Shown here: positions 9,308 through 19,564 of the stretch, piece after piece
How the letters are laid out: each line of letters begins with the position of its first letter
Position numbering within the stretch: the stretch's first letter is position 1
Source: Hyphomicrobium sp. CS1GBMeth3
GTDB lineage: Bacteria > Pseudomonadota > Alphaproteobacteria > Rhizobiales > Hyphomicrobiaceae
Direction: 5' to 3'
DNA: 64,000 nt
NCBI RefSeq assembly: GCF_900117455.1
Contig: NZ_FPHO01000003.1
Location: forward strand, 558,001 to 622,000
Translations under genes and position numbers: made by a program
Notes under the pieces: model-generated
What the model was told of the DNA's origin: nothing
The model's input: the letters and a program-made list of their open reading frames with translations, nothing else
The model's database searches: none

Positions 9308-10416
9308 AGGCGCTTGAGCGTCGCGGACGGCTGCGCGCGCTTCAGCCCCGCAGCGGCATCGACTTTTCCTCGAACGACTACCTTGGGCTTGCGGCATCGT
9401 CGGAGCTGACCGACGCCGTGGCGCGCGCACTCGACCGCGGCGTCGCCGTCGGAGCCGGTGGCTCGCGCCTCCTGCGCGGCAACGATCCCGAGCACGAGGC
9501 CCTCGAGACGGAAGCGGCGGATTTCTTCGGCACCGAGAGTTGCCTTTACCTCGGCGGCGGCTTTCTAGCGAACTACGCGCTCTTTGCGACGCTCCCCGCG
9601 CGCGGCGATCTCGTCGTCCACGATGCCCTGATCCACGCCTCGACCATCGACGGCATGCGGGCCGGCAAAGCCAGCATCGCCGAGGCTGCACACAACGACG
9701 CCCTGAGCTTCGACGACGCCATCACGCGCTGGCGCTCGGCCGGAGGCGTCGGCCGACCCTGGATCGCGGTCGAAAGCCTCTACTCGATGGACGGCGACAC
9801 GGCCCCGCTCGACGACCTGATCACGGTCGTCCGCCGCCATGACGGCTATCTCGTCGTCGACGAAGCGCACGCGACCGGCGTGCTCGGCCCGGACGGACGC
9901 GGCCTTGCGCATGCGCTCGAAGGCTCAGCCGACGTGATCTCGCTGCACACCTGCGGCAAGGCCCTCGGCGCCAGCGGCGCGCTGATCCTCGCCCCGCGCC
10001 TGCTCCGCGACTACCTCATCAATCGTGCGCGGCCCTTCATCTACGCGACCGCACCCTCGCCGCTGATGGCAGCAGCCGTGCGCGCCGCCCTCGACATCGT
10101 CCGGCGCGATGAAGCCGGCCGGCGGGCACGCCTCGCCAGCCTCGTCGCATTCGCGGGTCGCGAGCTCGAGCGACGCTGCGGGATCGCGCCCACCGGCTCG
10201 CACATCCAGCCCGTGATCCTCGGCGCCGATGCTCGCGCCCTATCGGTCGCGCAGGCGCTGGTAGCGGAAGGCTTCGATGTCCGCACCGTGCGTCCACCCA
10301 CCGTGCCGGAAGGTACGGCGCGCCTGCGCATCTCGTTGACGCTGAATGCGGGCGAGGACGCCACCGCGCGCCTGCTCGACACGCTGGCAGCCGTGCTCCC
10401 GCAGGTGCCGGCATGA
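9280..10416 (+). CDS. bioF: 8-amino-7-oxononanoate synthase
   Basis: PLP-dependent enzyme that condenses pimeloyl-thioester with L-alanine to form KAPA, the first step of biotin ring assembly. The product is 378 aa. Visible motifs are [10 protein letters not shown] at the N-terminus, [33 protein letters not shown] (PLP-interacting Asp and His) and [13 protein letters not shown] (Schiff-base Lys). The ATG at 9280 lies 28 bp inside bioB in another frame, so translation is probably coupled. The reading frame runs well upstream within bioB, but homology starts at [13 protein letters not shown]. Its stop overlaps the bioD start by ATGA. Confidence 0.95.
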   Translation: MSDSHERALKALERRGRLRALQPRSGIDFSSNDYLGLAASSELTDAVARALDRGVAVGAGGSRLLRGNDPEHEALETEAADFFGTESCLYLGGGFLANYALFATLPARGDLVVHDALIHASTIDGMRAGKASIAEAAHNDALSFDDAITRWRSAGGVGRPWIAVESLYSMDGDTAPLDDLITVVRRHDGYLVVDEAHATGVLGPDGRGLAHALEGSADVISLHTCGKALGASGALILAPRLLRDYLINRARPFIYATAPSPLMAAAVRAALDIVRRDEAGRRARLASLVAFAGRELERRCGIAPTGSHIQPVILGADARALSVAQALVAEGFDVRTVRPPTVPEGTARLRISLTLNAGEDATARLLDTLAAVLPQVPA

Positions 10417-11051
10417 CGCGTCACCGAACGCAGGGCATCGTCGTCACGGGCACGGATACCGACGTCGGCAAGACAGTCTTCGCGGCGGCGCTCGCCGACG
10501 CGCTTGGCGCCACCTACTGGAAGCCGATCCAATCCGGCCTGGAAGACGGCGGCGACAGCGCGCGCGTGCGCGAGCTGAGCGGCCTGCCGCCGGATCGCAT
10601 CCACCCGGAGGCCTACCGGCTCAAACTGCCGGCCTCGCCCCATCGCGCCGCCGAGGCCGAAGGCCGCGAGATCAGCCTCGCCCAACTTGCGCTACCCGAC
10701 ATCGACGGCCCGCTCGTGATCGAAGGTGCGGGCGGCCTCATGGTGCCCGTCAACCGGCAGACGCTGATGATCGACGTCTTCTCCGCCTGGCGCCTGCCCG
10801 TCGTCCTCGTGGCACGCACGAGCCTCGGCACCATCAACCACAGCCTGCTCTCGATCGAAGCCTTGAATGGCCGCAACATCCCGATCCTCGGCATCGCCTT
10901 CGTCGGCGATGAGGTGCCGGACAGCGAGCGCACCATCGTCGACATGGGCAACGCGCGCCGCCTCGGCCGCCTGCCGCGCATCGCCCCGCTCACGCGCGAC
11001 AACCTGGCCTCAGCCTTCGCCGAGCATTTCCGTCTTGAGGACTTCCGTTGA
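10413..11051 (+). CDS. bioD: Dethiobiotin synthetase
   Basis: ATP-dependent carboxylase that closes the ureido ring of dethiobiotin from DAPA and CO2. The protein is 212 aa with the P-loop GTDTDVGKT near the N-terminus, a YWKPIQSG motif, a VIEGAGGLMVPV segment and RTSLGTINHSLL. The ATG overlaps the bioF stop (ATGA), and the stop codon overlaps the bioA start (TGATG). This tight packing suggests translational coupling and balanced expression. Confidence 0.95.
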   Translation: MTRHRTQGIVVTGTDTDVGKTVFAAALADALGATYWKPIQSGLEDGGDSARVRELSGLPPDRIHPEAYRLKLPASPHRAAEAEGREISLAQLALPDIDGPLVIEGAGGLMVPVNRQTLMIDVFSAWRLPVVLVARTSLGTINHSLLSIEALNGRNIPILGIAFVGDEVPDSERTIVDMGNARRLGRLPRIAPLTRDNLASAFAEHFRLEDFR

Positions 11052-12310
11052 TGGCGCGCAACACGGTCTGGCACCCTTTTACCCAGCATGCCCTCGAGCC
11101 GGCCCCCATGCGCATCTCCCGCGCCAAAGGCGCCTGGCTGGAACAGCCCGATAACCGCCGCATCCTCGATGCCATCTCATCGTGGTGGGTCATCACTCAC
11201 GGCCACCGCTACACGCCGATCGTAGAAGCCGTCCACAAGCAAATCGACCGCCTGGACCAGGTGATCTTCGCGGGCTGCACGCATGAGCCGGCCGAACGGC
11301 TTGCCGACAAACTGATCGAAATGGCGCCACGCGGCCTCGCCCACGTCTTCTATTCCGACAGCGGCTCGACGTCGGTCGAGGTGGCGTTGAAGATGGCGCT
11401 CGGCTATTGGCGCAACATCGGCGCGCCGCGCACCCGCATCGCCGCATTCGAGCACGGCTATCACGGCGACACCATCGGCACCATGTCGGCCGGCGCACGC
11501 GGCGTTTTCAACGCCGCCTACGAGCCGCTCCTGTTCGATGTCGTGCGCATCCCGTTCCCGCACGCCGGCCGCGGGCAGGAAACCCTCGACGCGCTCGACG
11601 CCGCCTGCCGCGAGGAGCCTCTCGCCGCGCTGATCGTCGAGCCGTTGATCGCGGGCGCCGGTGGCATGCTGATCTACACCGCCGAAACGCTGGCCGAGAT
11701 GAAACGCATTTGCGAGCGTCACGGTGCACTCTTCATCGCCGACGAGGTCATGACCGGCTGGGGCCGCACCGGAACGCTCTTCGCCTGCCAGCAGGCCAAG
11801 ATCACGCCCGATATCCTCTGCCTCGCCAAGGGCCTGACCGGCGGCGTCCTACCGCTCGCAGCGACACTCGCCACCGAACGCATCTTCGATGCCCACTATT
11901 CCGAGGACCGCGCGCGCACGTTTTTCCATTCGTCGAGCTTCACGGCGAACCCGGTCTGCTGCGCGGCAGCCCTCGCCAATCTCGAGGTCTGGGAGAACGA
12001 GCCCGTCTTAAAGCGCATCGGCGCGCTCGCCGAGCATCAAGACAAACAGATCCGGACCTTTGAAGCCGACGATCGTTTCGAGAACCCGCGCCGCCTCGGC
12101 ACCATCACCGCCGTCGACCTCAAGGTTGCCGATGCCGGCTATCTGGCCTCCGCAGGCATCGCGCTGCGCACGCACTTTCTCGCTCATGGCGTGCTGCTGC
12201 GACCGCTCGGCAATACGATCTACGTCATGCCGCCCTACTGCACGACGGCGGCCGACTTGTCGCTTGTCTACGAGACCATCCGCTCCGCACCGGATATCGT
12301 CGCGTTGTAG
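11051..12310 (+). CDS. bioA: Adenosylmethionine-8-amino-7-oxononanoate aminotransferase
   Basis: PLP enzyme that transfers an amino group from S-adenosylmethionine to KAPA, producing DAPA for BioD. The product is 419 aa. Diagnostic segments are VWHPFTQH, DAISSWWVITHGH, YSDSGSTSVEVALKMA, EHGYHGDTIGTMS, FIADEVMTGWGRTG (PLP Asp) and LCLAKGLTGG (PLP Lys). The ATG at 11051 overlaps the bioD stop; a TTG codon immediately before it is also in frame. It is the last gene of bioBFDA. No bioC, bioH or other pimeloyl-forming gene lies in the operon, so the first half of the pathway is encoded elsewhere. Confidence 0.96.
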   Translation: MARNTVWHPFTQHALEPAPMRISRAKGAWLEQPDNRRILDAISSWWVITHGHRYTPIVEAVHKQIDRLDQVIFAGCTHEPAERLADKLIEMAPRGLAHVFYSDSGSTSVEVALKMALGYWRNIGAPRTRIAAFEHGYHGDTIGTMSAGARGVFNAAYEPLLFDVVRIPFPHAGRGQETLDALDAACREEPLAALIVEPLIAGAGGMLIYTAETLAEMKRICERHGALFIADEVMTGWGRTGTLFACQQAKITPDILCLAKGLTGGVLPLAATLATERIFDAHYSEDRARTFFHSSSFTANPVCCAAALANLEVWENEPVLKRIGALAEHQDKQIRTFEADDRFENPRRLGTITAVDLKVADAGYLASAGIALRTHFLAHGVLLRPLGNTIYVMPPYCTTAADLSLVYETIRSAPDIVAL

Positions 12311-12316
12311 AGAAGC

Positions 12317-13015
12317 TCAGGCCTTGCGCCTCAGCACATACGCCGTCTCCTCGAGCGACGTCACGCCGCGCGCCTTGAGGTTCGGGCTTTGCGCCAGCCC
12401 GTCCCGATTCTCCAGAACGTCGATATCGTACACGTCACCGAACATCTCTGCGACGTTCATGAGAGGCGTCGAGAACGGCGGCCCCGGAATCTGCCCCACC
12501 GGATAGGCGAGCGAGATGAGCAGAATCTGAACCCGCTCCGACAGAGCCTCGACGAGCTTCGCCGCATAACGCCCCTGCAACGACCGCGGAAAAGCAACCA
12601 GCGCCGCGCGGTCGTAGACGGCGGCCACCTCACTCAAGAGATCCGCCGTGAGATCGAACACGTCCCCGCACCAGATCGAGATCGGACCTGCCGAGCGCAC
12701 GACAAAGCGGCCTTCGGTATGCGTGTCCGCCTCGATGCCCTGTTCGCGGAAAAAGTCGTCGACCGCGAGCGGCGAAAGCTCGACGCCAATCACGCGGTAG
12801 CCCTGCGCCGCGAGCCAAACCATGTCAAAGCTCTTGCCGCAAAGTGGCACGAGCACGGTGCTCCCCGGCGCGAGCCCGAGCGAAGGCCAGTGCTTGACCA
12901 GGAGGTCATTGCCCTCGGGTTGATGAAAGCCGATTTCGCCTCTCTGCCAGCGCTCGATCCAGAAATCAGGCGTCGAAACATCGTTGTCCAACGGTCTAGC
13001 TCCGGTAATCCGCAT
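12317..13015 (-). CDS. Thiopurine S-methyltransferase (TPMT) family protein
   Basis: SAM-dependent methyltransferase of 232 aa. Family features are an N-terminal FWIERWQRGEIGFHQPEGN block, the SAM-binding region with VLVPLCGKSFDMVWLAAQG, VIGVELSPLAVDDFF, an acidic WCGDVFDL motif, and VYDRAALVAFP. Bacterial members methylate thiols and can methylate selenium or tellurium compounds; the natural substrate here cannot be told from sequence. The start at 13015 overlaps the end of argJ by 20 bp on the same strand, suggesting co-transcription with argJ. It converges on bioA with only 6 bp between the stops. Confidence 0.9.
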   Translation of the reverse strand: MRITGARPLDNDVSTPDFWIERWQRGEIGFHQPEGNDLLVKHWPSLGLAPGSTVLVPLCGKSFDMVWLAAQGYRVIGVELSPLAVDDFFREQGIEADTHTEGRFVVRSAGPISIWCGDVFDLTADLLSEVAAVYDRAALVAFPRSLQGRYAAKLVEALSERVQILLISLAYPVGQIPGPPFSTPLMNVAEMFGDVYDIDVLENRDGLAQSPNLKARGVTSLEETAYVLRRKA

Positions 13016-14243
13016 TGATCGTCACGTAGTCGTGCGTGAGATCGCAGGTCCAGACATGTGCCGCGCCGTCTCCGACGCCAACATCCACGCGGATCACGAT
13101 CTCGCGGCCCTTCATATAGGCGGCGACCGTCGCCTCGTCATACTCCTGGGCTCGCTCCCCGTCGCGCGCCACGCAGTGCTCGCCGAACCAGATCGCGAGC
13201 TTGTCGCGATCTGCCGCCTCGCCGGCCTTGCCGACCGCCATGACGACGCGCCCCCAATTCGGATCCTCGCCCGCAATCGCCGTCTTGAGGATCGGCGAAT
13301 TGGCACACGAGAGCGCGATGATGCGCGCCGCCTCGTGAGTTTCCGCACCCTGCACGACGAAAGTGACGAATTTCGAGAGCCCCTCGCCATCTTTCGCCAC
13401 CTGGATAGCCAGATCCTGCATCAGATCGTGCAGCGCAGCAGAGAATGCCTTGAGCTTCTTGGAGCCCGTTTTCGTCACAGGCTCCTGGCCGCGCGCACGC
13501 GCGGCCCCTGTTGCGAACAGAAGACACGTGTCGCTGGTCGAGGTGTCGCCGTCCACGGTCATGGCATTGAAGGTGGTCTCGACATGCTCCGCGAGCAGCG
13601 CCTGCAGCGGCGCCGCGGCGATCGCCGCATCGGTGAAGATGAAGCACAACATCGTCGCCATATCGGGCGCGATCATGCCGGCACCCTTGCAGAAGCCGTT
13701 GATCGTCACCTCGACGTCGCCGATCAGCGCGCGCCGCGTCGCGAGCTTCGGATACGTGTCCGTCGTCATGATCGCGCGCGCCGCCGCCTCGAAGGCGTCC
13801 GATTCGGCGCGCTTGACGAGACCCTCGATCAGGTGCGCGAAGCGCCCGGCGTCGAGCGGCTCGCCGATCACGCCCGTGGACGCGACGAAAACCTCATGAC
13901 GCTCACAATCCGCAGCTGCCGCCCCGGCATCGACGGTGATATCGACCGCCTCGCGGCCCTTCTTCCCCGTAAAGGCATTGGCGTTACCGGAATTGACGAT
14001 CAAGAGCCGCGCCTCGCCCTTCTTGAGGTGCTTTCGGCAGGCGAGCACCGGCGCTGAAGCCGTCTTGGACTGCGTCAGCACGCCGGCAACGGTCGTACCC
14101 TCGTCCACGACCCCGACCAGAAGATCCGTACGGCCCTTGTAGCGGATGCCGGCCTCGGCGGTGGCAAAACGCACCCCGTCGAGCGGCGCGAGCTGCGCCA
14201 GCTCCTCGGGCACGAACGGCGAGCGGAACGTGACCTTGCCCAT
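12996..14243 (-). CDS. argJ: Arginine biosynthesis bifunctional protein (ornithine acetyltransferase / N-acetylglutamate synthase)
   Basis: Recycles the acetyl group from N-acetylornithine to glutamate in arginine synthesis. The protein cleaves itself into alpha and beta chains at an Ala-Thr bond. The site is visible in KGAGMIAPDMATMLCFIFTD, where the Thr after the Ala becomes the catalytic nucleophile. Other motifs are VNSGNANAFTGKKG, STGVIGEPL, VDGDTSTSDT and EDPNWGRV. The ATG at 14243 has GGAG 9 nt upstream and gives 415 aa; an in-frame ATG at 14279 is less likely. In many alphaproteobacteria argJ follows the parvulin gene downstream of secA, and the same neighbourhood is seen here. Confidence 0.96.
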   Translation of the reverse strand: MGKVTFRSPFVPEELAQLAPLDGVRFATAEAGIRYKGRTDLLVGVVDEGTTVAGVLTQSKTASAPVLACRKHLKKGEARLLIVNSGNANAFTGKKGREAVDITVDAGAAAADCERHEVFVASTGVIGEPLDAGRFAHLIEGLVKRAESDAFEAAARAIMTTDTYPKLATRRALIGDVEVTINGFCKGAGMIAPDMATMLCFIFTDAAIAAAPLQALLAEHVETTFNAMTVDGDTSTSDTCLLFATGAARARGQEPVTKTGSKKLKAFSAALHDLMQDLAIQVAKDGEGLSKFVTFVVQGAETHEAARIIALSCANSPILKTAIAGEDPNWGRVVMAVGKAGEAADRDKLAIWFGEHCVARDGERAQEYDEATVAAYMKGREIVIRVDVGVGDGAAHVWTCDLTHDYVTINADYRS

Positions 14244-14332
14244 ATTACAAAGCTCCAAGGAAAGCGGACGGAGGCTCAACCCCTACACAAGGAACCGGAC
14301 TTTGGCCCGGCCGGCAGACGCACGAGATCGCG

Positions 14333-14665
14333 TCAGGCGCCGGACGTACGCGAGAGAAGCTGCAGAACGAAGACACCGGCAATGATCAGCCCAATTCCGA
14401 CCACAGCGGCCGGATCGAGCCGCTGTCCGTAAATCAGCCAGCCTGCGATCGAGATAAGAACGATGCCGATGCCCGACCAGAGGGCATAGGCCACGCCCAT
14501 CGGGATGGCGCGAAGCGCAAGCGAGAGAAAATAGAACGCGGCGCCATACCCGATCACGACCACGATCGAAGGCAGCAGATTGCGGAAACCGTCCGATGCC
14601 TTGAGCGCCGACGTCGCGGCAACTTCACATAGGATGGCGATGAGCAAGGCAAGCTGGCTGGACAT
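14333..14665 (-). CDS. Small multidrug resistance (SMR) family transporter
   Basis: Four-helix inner-membrane protein of 110 aa, the usual SMR length. The first helix carries the essential membrane-embedded glutamate ([18 protein letters not shown]). The later helices include [19 protein letters not shown], a hallmark of the EmrE/SugE group. It could export cationic drugs or guanidinium-type metabolites; the subtype is not resolved by eye. The ATG at 14665 is preceded by GGGGAA. It lies between the parvulin gene and argJ on the same strand. Confidence 0.9.
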   Translation of the reverse strand: MSSQLALLIAILCEVAATSALKASDGFRNLLPSIVVVIGYGAAFYFLSLALRAIPMGVAYALWSGIGIVLISIAGWLIYGQRLDPAAVVGIGLIIAGVFVLQLLSRTSGA

Positions 14666-14730
14666 ACGGGTTCCCCGGTGGCGATCGTCCGCCACATAGC
14701 AGCCCGCAGCGCGGCAAGCCAGCGGAGAGG

Positions 14731-15690
14731 TTATTCCGCTTTCTTGTCTGCCTCGCCCGCCGGCTTCCCGGCGTCGCCACCCTTCTGCTCCATCTGCTTG
14801 ATCTGCTCTTCGAACTGCTGCTCCTGCAGCTTCTTGCGCGCGGCTGCCATAGCAGTCTCCTTGCGCACCTCTTCGCGGATCTCGGCATCCACGTACTCGA
14901 TGTTCGCCTTGCCGCGCAGATCCTGGGCCACCTGCTGGCCCTTCTGCTGTACCATGCTGTCGAGGATCTGGTCCTTCACCTGCTCATAGGTCGGCAGCGG
15001 CTTCTCGCGCCGGTCCTCGACCTTAATGATGTGCCAGCCGAACTTGCTCTGGACCGGCTTCGAGACCTCGCCCTTCTTCAGCGCAAAAGCGGCCGCCTCG
15101 AACTCCTTCACCATCTGGCCCTTGCCGAAGTAGCCGAGCTTACCCCCGTTGGCCTTGGATCCGGGATCGCTCGAATATTCCTCGGCGAGCTTTGCAAAGT
15201 CCTCACCCTTCTCGACTTTGCCGAGCACCTCTTTGGCCTTGTCCTCGCTGTCGACGAGGATATGGCTGGCCTCGACCTCGTCCTCGCGCGGGATCATTTT
15301 GACCTTGTCGTCATAGATGCCGCGCACCACGCCTTCGCTGATGCCACCCCGCACAGACGCCTCATAAAAGGCGTCGCGCTTGGCCCGCATGTTCCAATAG
15401 GCAAGGCGCTTCTCGAATTCCGGCCCGCTGGTCAGCTTCTGCCCATCCGCCGCATCGGCGAAGAGGCGCATCTCGATCATGAATTCGAGAAGCAGGCGCT
15501 TGCGCTTGTCCTCGGGGATGCTGTGGAGCTCGGATCCCACCTCGGCTTCCGCCATCTCAAGGTCGGATTCCTTGATCTCGACACCATTGAGCTTGGCCAC
15601 GACGGCATCATCGGCAAACGCGGGACCGCTCAAGAGCGCCGCTCCGGCGAGTGCGAACGCGGTAAGGCGGGCGGCTGTAACTCGTTTCAC
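14731..15690 (-). CDS. Periplasmic parvulin-type peptidyl-prolyl cis-trans isomerase
   Basis: Exported foldase of 319 aa with an N-terminal signal peptide ending near GPAFADD. A SurA-like N-terminal helical region follows ([19 protein letters not shown]). The rotamase domain is at about residues 140-235 ([51 protein letters not shown]). The C-terminal 60 residues are charged, probably coiled ([20 protein letters not shown]), and end in a Lys/Glu-rich tail. It probably assists folding of secreted and outer-membrane proteins, which fits its position opposite secA. It is not a full SurA, since only one rotamase domain is present. Confidence 0.92.
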   Translation of the reverse strand: MKRVTAARLTAFALAGAALLSGPAFADDAVVAKLNGVEIKESDLEMAEAEVGSELHSIPEDKRKRLLLEFMIEMRLFADAADGQKLTSGPEFEKRLAYWNMRAKRDAFYEASVRGGISEGVVRGIYDDKVKMIPREDEVEASHILVDSEDKAKEVLGKVEKGEDFAKLAEEYSSDPGSKANGGKLGYFGKGQMVKEFEAAAFALKKGEVSKPVQSKFGWHIIKVEDRREKPLPTYEQVKDQILDSMVQQKGQQVAQDLRGKANIEYVDAEIREEVRKETAMAAARKKLQEQQFEEQIKQMEQKGGDAGKPAGEADKKAE

Positions 15691-16123
15691 GGGGGTGTCT
15701 CCTTGGGGTTCTGGCGCCGAGGCACGAAGCTATGCGCTGATTTCAACGCGCGGGGCGAAGGTAAGTGCCGCGTAAGGCGCGTGTAAGGTTCAAGAATTGG
15801 GGGCATCCATAGACGAGGCGGCGCCCCCCTGCCAAGTAAACAATTGCAAATGCTTGCCCCGCTTTTTTCAAGAAGCTGGCTTAACAAAGGCGAAAAAACT
15901 CCCGAGAGGGATTGCCCGTCCGCGCGTTGACAATTATGGGCGGCGATCCTTATGTCTGCCCCCATATGGCCGATCGGCCGGACTGGCGCTCCCGCGGCTC
16001 CCCAGTTCTTGGTGTGTGACCGCCGGACGCGACCTGGAGAGCGAGCACGACCCTTTGTGCGTGATCGACGCCCAGTTGCCCCGCGCATCTCCGCCAAGTC
16101 CATGATTTGAGGAATGAAACTTG
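15691..16123. other. Divergent intergenic region between the parvulin gene and secA
   Basis: A 433-bp gap between oppositely transcribed genes, expected to contain both promoters. It is locally AT-richer around 15840-15945 than its surroundings. One plus-strand promoter candidate is listed separately. No small gene with plausible composition or RNA gene was recognised. Confidence 0.4.
15927..15956 (+). promoter_or_regulatory. Candidate sigma-70-type promoter upstream of secA
   Basis: A perfect TTGACA hexamer (15927-15932) is followed after 18 bp by TATGTC (15951-15956), a weak -10 match. It is about 170 bp upstream of the secA start. This is pattern matching only. Confidence 0.3.
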
Positions 16124-19087
16124 ATGCTCTCCCTTGGCTCCTTCGGCACGCTCGCCTCGAAGATTTTCGGCTCGTCCAACGAGCGGCGCGTGAAGAGCTA
16201 TCGCTCTCGCGTTGAGGCCATCAACGCTCTCGAACCCGAGATCGAAAAGCTCACCGACGACGAGCTCAGAGCCCGCACCGAGATGTTCCGCAAGCAGTTC
16301 CGCGCCGGAGCCTCTCTGAACGATCTCCTTGTGCCGGCCTTCGCGACCGTTCGCGAAGCCGCCAAGCGCACGCTCGGCCAACGCCATTTCGACGTGCAGC
16401 TGATCGGCGGCATGGTGCTGCACGAGGGCGCCATTGCCGAGATGAAGACGGGTGAAGGCAAAACACTCGTCGCGACCCTCGCTGTCTATCTCAACGCCAT
16501 TGCGGACGAAGGCGTGCACGTCGTCACCGTCAACGACTACCTCGCCAAGCGCGACGCCGAGTGGATGGGACAGATCTACCGCTTCCTCGGCCTGACCGTC
16601 GGCAACATCGTGCACGGCCTCGACGACGACCAGCGCAAAGAGGCATACGCCGCCGACGTCACCTACGCCACCAACAACGAACTGGGCTTCGATTACCTGC
16701 GTGACAACATGAAGTTGCGCAAGGACGAAATGGTCCAGCGCGGCCACGCCTTCGCCATCGTCGACGAGGTGGACAGCATTCTGATCGATGAGGCGCGCAC
16801 GCCGCTGATCATCTCCGGTCCGCTCGAGGATCGCGCCGACCTCTACGTCGCCGTCGACAAGCTGATCCCCAAGCTCACGACAGAAGACTACGAGCTCGAC
16901 GAGAAGCAGCGCCAGGTCACGCTCAACGAGGCCGGCAACGAGCGCATGGAAGGCCTGTTGGCTGAGGCAGGCTTGCTCAAGGGCTCGCTGTACGACATCG
17001 AGAACGTCACGTTCGTCCACCACGTCAATCAGGCGCTGAAAGCTCACAAGCTGTTCCAGCGCGACAAGGATTACATCGTCAAAGGTGGCGAGGTCGTCAT
17101 CATCGACGAGTTCACCGGCCGCATGATGCCGGGCCGCCGCTATTCCGAAGGTCTGCACCAGGCACTCGAAGCCAAGGAAAACGTCGAGATCCAGCCCGAG
17201 AACCAGACCCTGGCCTCGATCACCTTCCAGAACTACTTCCGCCTCTACAAGAAGCTTGCCGGCATGACCGGCACGGCTCTGACGGAAGCCTCCGAGTTCA
17301 TGGACATCTACGGCCTCGACGTCGTCGAGATCCCGACCAATCTCACCATCTCGCGCATCGACGAGGACGACGAGATTTACCGCACACAGAAGGAGAAGCT
17401 GGCGGCCATCGTCACCACGATCGCCGACTGCTCCCGGCGCGGCCAGCCGATCCTCGTCGGCACCACCTCGATCGAGAAGTCGGAGCAGCTCTCTGAGCTG
17501 CTCAAGGATCGCAAGTACATAGAAAACCTTGGCAAATCACTACTCGCTCAGGCTGAGAAGATGAAGGCAGCCAAGGACGGCAAGACGACGGCCGAGGGCG
17601 ATCTCAAGACCTATTTCAACGACATCGGCGCCTATCTGATCGAGATCGGCTCGGCGAAGGGCAAGAACGATCCCCTTCCGCACCAGGTGCTGAACGCGCG
17701 CTACCACGAGCAGGAGGCCGGCATCATCGCCCAGGCCGGCAAGCCGAGCGCCGTCACCATCGCGACCAACATGGCCGGCCGCGGCACCGACATTCAGCTC
17801 GGCGGCAACGTCGAGTATCAGCTGCGCGACTGGGTCGCCGAGGAGGTAGCCGCCAGCCGCACGCCGACCGAGGACGACATTGCCAAGAAGCGCACCGAGG
17901 TCCAGGAGGCCGTGAACGAGCAGAAGAAGACCGCGCTCGATGCGGGCGGTCTCTACGTCGTCGGCACGGAGCGCCACGAGAGCCGGCGCATCGACAATCA
18001 GCTGCGCGGCCGTTCAGGCCGTCAGGGCGACCCCGGCCGCTCCAAGTTCTATCTCGCGCTCGACGACGACCTGATGCGCATCTTCGGCTCCGACCGCATG
18101 GAGAGCGTGTTGAAGACGCTCGGCCTGCAGGAGGGCGAGGCGATCACCCATCCGTGGATGAACAAGAGCCTCGAGATGGCCCAGAAGAAGGTCGAGGCGC
18201 GCAACTTCGACATCCGCAAGCAGATCCTGAAATACGACGATGTGATGAACGACCAGCGCAAGGTCATCTTCGACCAGCGCAAGGACATCATGGCAGAGGA
18301 CGACGTCTCGGAGACCGTGGCCGAGCTGCGCCATCAGGTCGTCCAGGATCTCGTCTCGCGCTTTATCCCCGAGCGCGCCTACGCCGAACAGTGGGACATG
18401 GCCGGGCTCAAGGAGGCGGTGCAGGCCATCTTCGGTCTCGACCTTCCGCTTGAGGATTGGGCTGCCGAGGAAGGCATCGCGGACGAAGAGATCCTCGAGC
18501 GTCTGAAGACGGCCGTCGACGAGAAGGCCGCCAAGAAGGCCGCCGAGATCGGCCCGGACACCTATCGCCAAATCGAGAAGATGGTGCTGCTGCAAACGCT
18601 GGATCATCTCTGGCGCGAGCACCTCGTGACGCTCGAGCACCTGCGCCAGGTGATCGGCTTCCGCGCCTATGGCCAGCGCGATCCGCTCAACGAGTACAAG
18701 AGCGAGGCGTTCGTTCTGTTCGAGAGCATGCTGGCGCGCCTGCGCGAGGCAACCACGGGGCAGCTGATGCACGTCGAGCTCGCGCCGCCTGGCCAGGAGC
18801 CGCCCGAGCTCGAGGAGCCGGAGCTGCCCGAGATGTTCGCCCATCACCTCGATCCCCAGACCGGCCGCGACGAGTTCAACGAGGAGCTGGCCCTGGTCGA
18901 TGCCGCCATCGCCGCGCGCGGCCGTGGCAGCCAGGCCCCGGAGAAACGCGCACCGCTCCAGACTCGTAGAGCGGCAGCAGCCTTCGACCCGAGCGATCCG
19001 GCCACCTGGGGCAAGATCTCGCGCAACGCGCCCTGCCCGTGTGGTTCGGGCAAGAAGTACAAGCACTGCCACGGCAAGTACGAGTAG
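16124..19087 (+). CDS. secA: Preprotein translocase ATPase SecA
   Basis: Cytoplasmic motor ATPase that drives unfolded preproteins through SecYEG. The protein is 987 aa. Visible features are Walker A MKTGEGKT (residues 107-114), the Walker B-like [12 protein letters not shown], the motif II-VI region ([39 protein letters not shown]) and the wing/scaffold region. The C-terminal SEC-C zinc site is [17 protein letters not shown], which binds SecB or ribosomes. The ATG at 16124 (MLSLGSFGT) is taken as the start, with GAGG upstream. It is a single gene followed by a strong terminator. Confidence 0.98.
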   Translation: MLSLGSFGTLASKIFGSSNERRVKSYRSRVEAINALEPEIEKLTDDELRARTEMFRKQFRAGASLNDLLVPAFATVREAAKRTLGQRHFDVQLIGGMVLHEGAIAEMKTGEGKTLVATLAVYLNAIADEGVHVVTVNDYLAKRDAEWMGQIYRFLGLTVGNIVHGLDDDQRKEAYAADVTYATNNELGFDYLRDNMKLRKDEMVQRGHAFAIVDEVDSILIDEARTPLIISGPLEDRADLYVAVDKLIPKLTTEDYELDEKQRQVTLNEAGNERMEGLLAEAGLLKGSLYDIENVTFVHHVNQALKAHKLFQRDKDYIVKGGEVVIIDEFTGRMMPGRRYSEGLHQALEAKENVEIQPENQTLASITFQNYFRLYKKLAGMTGTALTEASEFMDIYGLDVVEIPTNLTISRIDEDDEIYRTQKEKLAAIVTTIADCSRRGQPILVGTTSIEKSEQLSELLKDRKYIENLGKSLLAQAEKMKAAKDGKTTAEGDLKTYFNDIGAYLIEIGSAKGKNDPLPHQVLNARYHEQEAGIIAQAGKPSAVTIATNMAGRGTDIQLGGNVEYQLRDWVAEEVAASRTPTEDDIAKKRTEVQEAVNEQKKTALDAGGLYVVGTERHESRRIDNQLRGRSGRQGDPGRSKFYLALDDDLMRIFGSDRMESVLKTLGLQEGEAITHPWMNKSLEMAQKKVEARNFDIRKQILKYDDVMNDQRKVIFDQRKDIMAEDDVSETVAELRHQVVQDLVSRFIPERAYAEQWDMAGLKEAVQAIFGLDLPLEDWAAEEGIADEEILERLKTAVDEKAAKKAAEIGPDTYRQIEKMVLLQTLDHLWREHLVTLEHLRQVIGFRAYGQRDPLNEYKSEAFVLFESMLARLREATTGQLMHVELAPPGQEPPELEEPELPEMFAHHLDPQTGRDEFNEELALVDAAIAARGRGSQAPEKRAPLQTRRAAAAFDPSDPATWGKISRNAPCPCGSGKKYKHCHGKYE

Positions 19088-19116
19088 CGCGCGTATCTCG
19101 GAAACGGTTCAACCTG

Positions 19117-19153
19117 GGCCCGTCGACCACAAGGTCGGCGGGCCTAAATTTTT
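19117..19153 (+). terminator. Rho-independent terminator of secA
   Basis: A 12-bp stem (19117-19128 with 19133-19144, one G-T wobble) with an ACAA tetraloop is followed by AAA and five T residues up to 19153. It begins 30 bp after the secA stop. This is the clearest intrinsic terminator in the window. Confidence 0.85.
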
Positions 19154-19564
19154 CGGACCGTACCTAGGTAGACCTTCCAGATAAGAGAGAAATAGTCGCG
19201 ACGATCAAAAGATCCTACGACCCGACGGGCGTCGAAGAACGTCATTATTGCTCGTCCGCGACAGCCGACATCGCACAGCATGAACGCAAATAAATACCAT
19301 ATTAGATTACGAATAGATCAGGAATAATGCCTCTCACACACGGATGACGAAGAAAAATACTAGAAATATTAGATACTATACTGCATAGATCCAAGAAATA
19401 TCAAAATTTATTCATAAAATAAACGCATGATAGACGATTTATCCTGCGAGGAATTGCATATTTTACTTCGAATTAATTCCGCGGGCGTAGATTGTCTGCT
19501 GGTTCAGACGCGATGGCACGTCCCCGCGCGGAACTAGGCAAGTCAATTGGGAGCAACTTAAATC
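19154..19564 (+). promoter_or_regulatory. AT-rich leader region upstream of the Tad/Flp pilus cluster
   Basis: About 410 bp, clearly AT-rich between roughly 19280 and 19480, in contrast to the GC-rich genes around it. No plausible protein is encoded. It must hold the promoter for the pilin genes. The short inverted repeat GTCTG...CAGAC near 19495-19510 lies about 55 bp before the first pilin. I did not find the CtrA-type TTAA-N7-TTAA box known upstream of Caulobacter pilA. It could also encode an untranslated regulatory leader or small RNA. Confidence 0.5.

Noticed and set aside
15687..16103. A 138-codon minus-strand frame in the parvulin-secA gap
   Set aside because: The translation has unnatural composition and no ribosome-binding site, and it overlaps the expected promoter region.
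19440..19564. CtrA-type TTAA-N7-TTAA site before the pilins
   Set aside because: TTAA occurs within AATTAATT, but no second TTAA follows at the right distance.
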